Origin: CBDIHP01 sp965279195
Lineage (GTDB): Bacteria; Planctomycetota; Planctomycetia; Isosphaerales; Isosphaeraceae
NCBI GenBank assembly: GCA_965279195.1
Contig: CBDIHP010000016.1
Location: forward strand, 1-17,681
DNA length: 17,681 nucleotides
Direction of reading: 5' to 3'
The notes below the pieces were generated by a model that ran no database searches, was not told the DNA's origin, and saw nothing but the letters and a program-made list of their open reading frames with translations. Of this stretch, positions 12,781 through 17,681 are shown one piece after another; the stretch's first letter is position 1; the number at the start of each line of letters is the position of its first letter. The translations under genes were made by a program, and so were the position numbers.

Positions 12781-12852
12781 TCACCCGTGGGGGAATCGAA
12801 CCCCCCTCTCCGCCTTGAAGGGGCGGCGTCCTCGCCGATAGACGAGCGGGCG
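12781..12852 (-). tRNA. tRNA-Glu (TTC) with C33
   Basis: A 72-nt tRNA. The D-arm TCGTCT...GGACG and anticodon stem CCGCC/GGCGG match bacterial tRNA-Glu, but the loop is CCTTCAA, with C at position 33. The acceptor CGCCCGC/ACGGGTG starts with C1-G72 instead of the usual G1-C72 and has an unpaired C7-A66. T-arm GGGGG/CCCCC, discriminator A. It is the promoter-proximal end of the array. Confidence 0.85.
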
Positions 12853-12877
12853 GATCAGGCTTTGTGCTGCAGGCGCA

Positions 12878-12914
12878 CGAAAACGGCCCGGGGGTCTCGC
12901 GACACCGGGCCGTT
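12878..12914 (-). terminator. Terminator-like hairpin upstream of the tRNA array
   Basis: AACGGCCCGG and CCGGGCCGTT form a perfect 10-bp stem (12882-12891 with 12905-12914). On the minus strand it is followed by TTCG, so the stem end reads GTTTTC. It would end transcription from the small ORF or rarA before the array, implying that the array has its own promoter just downstream. Confidence 0.6.
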
Positions 12915-12951
12915 CACTTCCATCGGGGAAGGAGTCGTGCCGGGCGTCGTG

Positions 12952-13176
12952 CTAGGTTTCCTCCAGCCGCGAGGACGCGATGCGGCCGTAACGGCCGGTA
13001 CCGAGTTCCCCGTGCTTCGGTTGACTGCATAGCGACGCCGGACGCATGACACCCTCGATTCCCGGAAATTCGGCCCGACGATCGTTCGCGTCGGGTGCGT
13101 CGAGGACCCGCCCGACCGGGGCGACCTCCTCACCGCTGTTGCCCTTGTAGACGCACGACCCCCGCGGGCGGTTCAC
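12952..13176 (-). CDS. Hypothetical small protein, 74 aa
   Basis: Unrecognised. The frame starts at GTG 13176 and shows a coding-like bias (about four fifths of third positions are G or C). It is polar, with two Cys, no membrane helix and a C-terminus RIASSRLEET. No ribosome binding site is seen, and an overlapping frame (12855-13133) is also open, so it is uncertain. It lies 40 bp after rarA on the same strand and is followed by a good terminator hairpin. Confidence 0.35.
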   Translation of the reverse strand: MNRPRGSCVYKGNSGEEVAPVGRVLDAPDANDRRAEFPGIEGVMRPASLCSQPKHGELGTGRYGRIASSRLEET

Positions 13177-13216
13177 GGGTTTGTCGGATTTCTTGCCGAT
13201 TTCTTCCGGGCCCCGC

Positions 13217-14530
13217 TCAGCCCTCGGGCCAGTAGGTGCGATCGGCGAGGGATTCGGGCAGGCATCGCATCTCGTCGCGAGCCCCCGGATCGTTGTGGAC
13301 GTATCGATACCCTTCGCCGTAACCCATGCCCTTCATGAGTCGGGTCACCGCATTCCGGAGGTGCAGGGGGACGGGTTCGCGGGCGGTCGCGGCGGCGTCC
13401 TCGGCGGCGGCGAAATACGCGGCCTTGATGGCGTTGGACTTCGGGGCCTTCGCCAGGTAAACCGTCGCCTGGGCCAGAGGGTAGAGCCCCTCGGGCAGGC
13501 CGATCATCTGGACGATCTGTGCCGCCGACGCGGCCTGGACGATCGCCTGCGGGTCGGCCAGGCCGATGTCCTCGCTGGCCAGGATGCACAGCCGCCGGGC
13601 GATGAAGATCGGATCGGCCCCGCCCTCGATCAGACGCGCGAGCCAGTAGAGCCCGGCGTTCGCATCGGAGTTTCGAAGCGATTTGATCAGAGCGGAGGCC
13701 AGATTGTAGTGATCCTCGCCCCCCTTGTCGTAGGCGAAACGGGCCCGGCCGATGGCCTCGACGATGGTGTCGCGGTCGATGGTCCGGGATCCGTCGGCGG
13801 CGGGCGCGACGGCGTTCGCCGATGCTTCCAGCGCGGTCAGGGCCACGCGGGCGTCGCCGGCGGCGGCGCGGGCGAGGTGCAGGAGGTCGGGCTCGACGAC
13901 GAGGATCCCGTCCCCGCCCAGGCCGCGGTCGGGGTCGGACAGGGCGTTGCGCAAGATGATTGCGATATCCGCTTCCGTGAGGGGTTGCAACGTGAGCACG
14001 CGAGCACGCGAGAGCAACGCCGAGTTGACCTCGAACGAAGGGTTCTCGGTCGTCGCCCCGATGAGCGTGACGGTGCCGTCCTCGACCGCCGGCAAGAGCG
14101 CATCCTGCTGCGACTTGTTGAATCGGTGGATCTCGTCAATGAAGAGGACGGTCCTGCCCCCCTTGCGGCGCGTCTGGGCGGCCTCAGCGATGACCTCGCG
14201 GATCTCCTTGACGCCCGAGAGGACGGCCGAGAGCGGCTTGAACTTCGCGTCATCCCGCCTGGCGAGCAGGCGAGCCAGGGTCGTCTTCCCCGTCCCCGGC
14301 CCGCCCCACAGGATGAGCGAAGGCAGCGGCCCTTTCCCCTCCGCAATCCTCCTCACGAACTTCCCCACGCCCACCAGGTGCCCCTGCCCCACGTATTCAT
14401 CGAGCGACCTCGGCCGCATGCGTTCGGCCAGCGGCGCGTCGGGCGACGCGGGCGCGTTGGGGTCGTAGGAAGGGAGGGTCGGCTCGTCGTCGGGTTCATC
14501 GAAGAAGCTGGGGGTCTTGGACCGAGCCAT
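13217..14530 (-). CDS. rarA: Replication-associated recombination protein A (RarA/MgsA), 437 aa
   Basis: AAA+ ATPase that acts at stalled replication forks together with single-strand-binding protein. Walker A is GGPGTGKT (76-83), Walker B LFIDEIH (129-135), sensor 1 GATTENPSF (158-166), and the arginine-finger region LLSRARV (172-178). The C-terminal MgsA tetramerisation domain (from about 275) contains LARLIEGGADPIFIARRL and ends with RYVHND. The length is typical and the frame is complete. The first about 35 residues are acidic and Pro-rich and probably disordered. No strong ribosome binding site precedes the ATG at 14530. Confidence 0.95.
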   Translation of the reverse strand: MARSKTPSFFDEPDDEPTLPSYDPNAPASPDAPLAERMRPRSLDEYVGQGHLVGVGKFVRRIAEGKGPLPSLILWGGPGTGKTTLARLLARRDDAKFKPLSAVLSGVKEIREVIAEAAQTRRKGGRTVLFIDEIHRFNKSQQDALLPAVEDGTVTLIGATTENPSFEVNSALLSRARVLTLQPLTEADIAIILRNALSDPDRGLGGDGILVVEPDLLHLARAAAGDARVALTALEASANAVAPAADGSRTIDRDTIVEAIGRARFAYDKGGEDHYNLASALIKSLRNSDANAGLYWLARLIEGGADPIFIARRLCILASEDIGLADPQAIVQAASAAQIVQMIGLPEGLYPLAQATVYLAKAPKSNAIKAAYFAAAEDAAATAREPVPLHLRNAVTRLMKGMGYGEGYRYVHNDPGARDEMRCLPESLADRTYWPEG

Positions 14531-14598
14531 GAATGATTCCGGATGGATAGTGAATGGATGATGGGGTGTCGAAATATCGGTGTGGGCGAAGATCTCCG

Positions 14599-14754
14599 GC
14601 GCTGGGCGCGCGTCTCCAGTCCCCGCCCTGATCCTGAGCGAAGGAATCCACCGAACCGGGTCCCCAGACCCTTTGACGGACCGGTCTGGAGACCGGACTT
14701 GGCGGTGCCTCGCGGCGGATGACAGGGCGGGGTCTGGAGGCCCGCGCCCAGCGC
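14599..14754. repeat. MITE/REP-like element with long inverted repeats
   Basis: Arms of 32 bp at 14599-14630 and 14723-14754 are complementary at 29 positions (GCGCTGGGCGCG outermost, CCCCGCCCTG innermost). Inside is a perfect small palindrome, CCGGTCT-gg-AGACCGG. The motif TCTGGAG or its complement recurs four times. It lies between rarA and the phosphatase-family gene and has no coding capacity, as expected of a non-autonomous or palindromic interspersed repeat. Confidence 0.65.
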
Positions 14755-14815
14755 TTCCGGCATTCTCTCAGCGCTAGCGTTCCATCGGCCGAAGGCATCG
14801 TGATCCATCGCGCGC

Positions 14816-16006
14816 TCACTTCGCTATCGACGCCGCATCCACATCAATGTACACGAGCCGGTGATCCGAACTGGCGACCGGGGACATCTTCACCAGCCGC
14901 GAGAGCGGGTCCGACTCCTTCGGCCAGAAGACGCCGCCGCCGGTGACCTTGAGGCCTTTCGACGGCAGGACGTAATCGACACGGAGGTTGCCGACACCGC
15001 CGTCGGCGAAATCGGCCGTGTCTTGCGCAGGCACGCCCTTGTGGGTCGCGTTCTTCTGGCCCTGGCGATCGGAGGCCTCGGCGCCGCCTTCGCTGGCGGG
15101 GATGAAGGTGGCGTCGATCCTTGGATGTTTCAGGAGTTGGAGGATGGCCCCGTTCTCGCTGGCGCCGTCGACGGGGTCGGCGTTCTGGTCGCCCATCAGG
15201 ACGAACCGCGCGGGGGGCGTGGGAGATCCGAGATATTTGGAAGCGTCGCCGCCGGTGAGGAAGTCGGCCCAGAGGCGGATCTCGTCGTGGTTTCGCTTCA
15301 CGTTCCGACGCTCGGGGCCGTCGAAGGCCGGGGGCGTCGGGTGGCTGACGAGCAGATGCACCTCGCCGTGCGGAAGGGCGATGGGGACGTCCCAGTGGCT
15401 CTTGGACGGGAGGCGGAAGATGTCCCAGGCGGCGTCGGAGTAGTAGGGGCTGCCGTCGGGCTTCTTAGGGGCGAGGGCCCCGGGCACGTCCTTCCATCGC
15501 AGCTTCTGGAAGGACGCCACTCGCTTCGCATCAATGGGGAATCTCGAGTAGACGACCATGCCGTACTGACCGGGGAACTGGCCGAAGCCGAAGGCGTCGT
15601 TGCCATATCCGCGCGAGCCGGCCTGGCCGGCGACCTTGCCGTCGTTGTCGAGGTCGACGCCGCTGGGCAGGCCGGTGTTGACCTCGGCCGTGTAATGGTA
15701 AGGATAGTCGATCGGCTCGGTGCCGTTGCGGCCGACCTTGAGGTAGTTCTTGCGGAACAGCACGACGGCCTTGCCCTCGGGGTCGTAATCGAATTCGTTG
15801 ATGAGGAGGATGTCCGGCCGGACGCGCTGGACGATCTCGGCGACGTTGCCGGCCTGGACGTTCTCCGTCGTGGAGAGGTCGCGGACGAGGTCGCCGGCCT
15901 TGTCGCGGTTGAGCGAGGCGTTGAAGGTGGCGAACCGGACGGTGTCTGCCGCCTGGGTCGCGGCGGGGATGAGCAGGGCGGCGGCGATGGCGAAGGGCCT
16001 CAACAT
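14816..16006 (-). CDS. Secreted endonuclease/exonuclease/phosphatase-family enzyme, 396 aa
   Basis: Metal-dependent hydrolase of the DNase I-like fold, exported by a signal peptide (residues 1-20, MLRPFAIAAALLIPAA, ending TQAA). Family residues are in order: the Asn in FATFNAS, metal-binding Glu in LLINEFDYD, YGMVVYSRFPI, His in LLVSHPTPP, the GDQNADP loop, RVDYVLPS and the final SSDHRLVYID His. The start at 16006 gives a clean signal peptide; an upstream ATG at 16066 adds 20 charged residues and is less likely. The substrate is likely a phosphoester (nucleic acid or phospholipid) outside the cytoplasm. It is divergent from the next gene. Confidence 0.88.
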   Translation of the reverse strand: MLRPFAIAAALLIPAATQAADTVRFATFNASLNRDKAGDLVRDLSTTENVQAGNVAEIVQRVRPDILLINEFDYDPEGKAVVLFRKNYLKVGRNGTEPIDYPYHYTAEVNTGLPSGVDLDNDGKVAGQAGSRGYGNDAFGFGQFPGQYGMVVYSRFPIDAKRVASFQKLRWKDVPGALAPKKPDGSPYYSDAAWDIFRLPSKSHWDVPIALPHGEVHLLVSHPTPPAFDGPERRNVKRNHDEIRLWADFLTGGDASKYLGSPTPPARFVLMGDQNADPVDGASENGAILQLLKHPRIDATFIPASEGGAEASDRQGQKNATHKGVPAQDTADFADGGVGNLRVDYVLPSKGLKVTGGGVFWPKESDPLSRLVKMSPVASSDHRLVYIDVDAASIAK

Positions 16007-16146
16007 GGGCAAAACGGCCTCGATCTCGGGCGAAGGGGTTCGACTCTCCCGGCGTTCGGCGGACATTATCCCGGACTCCGGCCGCGTCGTCGAGGAACCG
16101 GGCGCGTAGAATACGGCCGGTCGCCCCAGAACACACGAGGTCCGAC

Positions 16147-16593
16147 ATGCTCCCTTCCTACGGCGAACTCAACGACCGCGAACGCGACGCGCTGGACCGT
16201 CTGAAGGACCGTGCCCGAGACTTCGCCGAGGCCCTCGACTCCGACCCGGGCGACGGCCCGGTCACCCTGGAACGGCTGGATCGGGCCTACGTCCGCTTCC
16301 TCGAAACCGAGGATGAACGCTTTCAGGCCGACGAGGTGGTCAAGATCCTGGGTGTGGCGCTGGGGTCGGTCCTGGTGCAGGACCTGGATTTCCGCTGGGT
16401 GGTCGTGACCGACGACCACGGCAAGGAGCTGGGGATCCTCGCCCGGCCGGGCCGGGGTGATGTGACGATCTTCCCCATCGACTTCGCGGAGAAGCGGCAC
16501 GAGTTGCGGGACGCCCCGTTCCTGGTGGACGCCCGGGACGAGATCGAGAGGCGGATGCTGGAGATCGCCAACGAGTGGGGCGACTTCGGCTGA
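16147..16593 (+). CDS. DUF3806-like protein, 148 aa
   Basis: Soluble protein of unknown role. An N-terminal helical part (1-60, rich in Arg, Asp and Glu) is followed by a DUF3806-type pattern: LGVALGSVLVQDLDFRWVVV (68-87), then DDHGKELGI and IFPIDFAEKRHEL (107-119). The ATG at 16147 has GAGG about 7 nt upstream. A possible -10 (TAGAAT, 16107-16112) lacks a matching -35. Proteins with this domain are widespread but functionally undefined. Confidence 0.7.
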   Translation: MLPSYGELNDRERDALDRLKDRARDFAEALDSDPGDGPVTLERLDRAYVRFLETEDERFQADEVVKILGVALGSVLVQDLDFRWVVVTDDHGKELGILARPGRGDVTIFPIDFAEKRHELRDAPFLVDARDEIERRMLEIANEWGDFG

Positions 16594-16686
16594 TCCTGGG
16601 CTCTGGCCGGGCGGTCCGGGCTGAGGTACCTTCGCTCTCCTGCCCTCGCCCTGCCGAAAATCCCCCGCAACCGGAGCGTCCTCGTC

Positions 16687-17592
16687 ATGCGCCTGCGCCC
16701 CCTGGCCGGACTGGTCCTGAGCCTCTCGACCCTCCTCTCCGCGACGACATACGCCGCCGACGATTACAAGCTCGGGCCCGACTCGATGCCCCAGCCGGGG
16801 GTGCCGAAGGGGAAGGTCACGAAGCACTCGTGGACCGACAGCAAGGTCTTCCCCGGTACCAGCCGCGACTACTGGGTCTACGTCCCCGACCAGTACGACC
16901 CGAAGACACCGGCCTGCGTGATGGTCTTCCAGGACGGGTTCAACTACATGAATCCGGAGGGGCAGTTCCGGACCACCGTGGTCCTGGACAACCTGATCCA
17001 CAAGAAGGAGATGCCCGCGACCATCGGCATCTTCATCAACCCCGGCGTCTTCGCCGGGAAGGCCCCCACGCCGGCCCCCAAGGCCAAAGCCAAGGGCAAG
17101 GGCGGGCCGCCGTCGAACCGGAGCGTCGAGTACGACACGCTCTCGGACGCCTATGCGAAGTTCCTGGAGACCGAGATCCTTCCTGAGGTCGGCAAGACCT
17201 ACAACCTCCGCAAGGACGCCGAAGGTCGGGCGATCGGCGGCATCAGCTCCGGAGGCATCTGCGCCTTCACCGTCGCCTGGCGGCGCCCGGACCTGTTCAG
17301 CAAGGTCCTGAGCCATGTCGGCAGCTTCACCAACATCCGGGGCGGCGACGTCTACCCCGGCCTCGTCCGGAGGACCCCCGGCAAGCTGCTCCGGGTGTTC
17401 CTCCAGGACGGCTCGGGCGACCTGGACAACCAGTTCGGCAACTGGCCGCTGGCCAACCAGCAGATGGCGCTGGCCCTGAAGTTCGCGAAGTACGACTACA
17501 AGTTCGAGTACGGCGACGGCGGCCACAACGGCAAGCACGGCGGGGCCATCCTGCCGGATTCGCTCCGGTGGCTCTGGCAAGGGGTGAAGTGA
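16687..17592 (+). CDS. Secreted esterase, enterochelin-esterase/Esterase D-like, 301 aa
   Basis: Exported alpha/beta hydrolase. The signal peptide is residues 1-24 (LAGLVLSLSTLLSATTYA). The domain runs from the N-terminal strand YWVYVPDQYDP (62-72) through FQDG (81-84, oxyanion side) and the nucleophile elbow GGISSGG with Ser187 to D241 (FLQDGSGD) and His280 (DGGHNGKHGG). Between the early strands and the elbow there is a low-complexity Ala/Pro/Lys insert (about 126-142). The ATG at 16687 has GGAG about 10 nt upstream. Homologues hydrolyse siderophore or acyl esters; the true substrate is unknown. Confidence 0.85.
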   Translation: MRLRPLAGLVLSLSTLLSATTYAADDYKLGPDSMPQPGVPKGKVTKHSWTDSKVFPGTSRDYWVYVPDQYDPKTPACVMVFQDGFNYMNPEGQFRTTVVLDNLIHKKEMPATIGIFINPGVFAGKAPTPAPKAKAKGKGGPPSNRSVEYDTLSDAYAKFLETEILPEVGKTYNLRKDAEGRAIGGISSGGICAFTVAWRRPDLFSKVLSHVGSFTNIRGGDVYPGLVRRTPGKLLRVFLQDGSGDLDNQFGNWPLANQQMALALKFAKYDYKFEYGDGGHNGKHGGAILPDSLRWLWQGVK

Positions 17593-17594
17593 AG

Positions 17595-17621
17595 GCGGGC
17601 CTCAAGAATTCTCCAGCCCGC
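17595..17621 (+). terminator. Weak hairpin after the esterase gene
   Basis: GCGGGC and GCCCGC can pair around a 15-nt loop a few bases after the stop codon. There is no T-run, so it is only a possible terminator. Confidence 0.25.
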
Positions 17622-17681
17622 ATGGTCCCCGGGGGCGAAAAATCCGATAACACCGGAGTATCCCCCGGAGCGACCGCGATT

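Noticed and set aside
9866..12852. Repeated GGGAGTCGAACCC-like units as a CRISPR or tandem repeat
   Set aside because: These are the T-arms of successive minus-strand tRNAs. Spacing and flanks fit cloverleaves and not repeat-spacer units.
12855..13133. 92-codon minus-strand frame overlapping the terminator hairpin
   Set aside because: It runs through the perfect hairpin at 12882-12914 and to the edge of tRNA-Glu. The overlapping 12952-13176 frame fits the hairpin better.

Overview
The window is GC-rich DNA from a bacterium, most likely a planctomycete of the Isosphaeraceae or a relative. This placement is inferred from the exosortase with PEP-CTERM-type proteins, the duplicated TatA genes, the secreted DUF4038 hydrolase and secreted esterase, and the high GC at third codon positions. 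No rRNA or other phylogenetic marker is present to confirm it.

Left part (1-2465, minus strand): an exosortase E-like protein, cut off by the window edge as it enters a C-terminal CAAX-protease-like part, follows a 55-residue protein that is little more than a signal peptide plus a VPEID-like sorting signal. About 700 bp of unusually AT-rich non-coding DNA then leads to a lone tRNA-Val(CAC) with its own terminator. Next (2555-3703, minus) come two TatA genes and a small membrane protein. Going rightward (3995-7670, plus) are a Dps ferritin-like protein, a cytoplasmic alpha/beta hydrolase, a three-helix membrane protein and a secreted DUF4038/GH140-like glycoside hydrolase.

Centre (7697-12852): an array of 23 tRNA genes, all on the minus strand and none encoding CCA. 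It covers 13 amino acids with many isoacceptor pairs (Ala GGC/CGC; Gln CTG/TTG; Gly GCC/TCC; Lys CTT/TTT; Pro GGG/TGG; Ser GGA/CGA/GCT; Leu GAG/CAG/CAA; Arg GCG/TCG; plus Cys, His, Tyr, Glu and a CAT tRNA). Several are non-canonical although their helices are intact. Three Leu-anticodon tRNAs have short (type I) variable loops. Three tRNAs have C instead of the near-universal U33. The Arg(GCG) tRNA has no GG in its D-loop. The Tyr(GTA) tRNA has almost no D-arm and a roughly 30-nt variable region complementary to the D region. The array is interrupted by an HNH endonuclease gene, itself split by an IS3-family insertion with a recognisable target duplication, and by a PEP-CTERM protein gene on the opposite strand. 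A 126-bp nested palindrome lies between the HNH gene and tRNA-Arg(GCG).

Right part (12952-17592): a small hypothetical ORF and rarA/mgsA (minus), a MITE-like inverted-repeat element, a secreted endonuclease/exonuclease/phosphatase-family enzyme (minus), a DUF3806-like protein (plus) and a secreted esterase of the enterochelin-esterase type (plus).

The part most likely to be new biology is the array of structurally deviant tRNAs. All of these calls were made by folding the sequence by hand; no covariance-model score was available.
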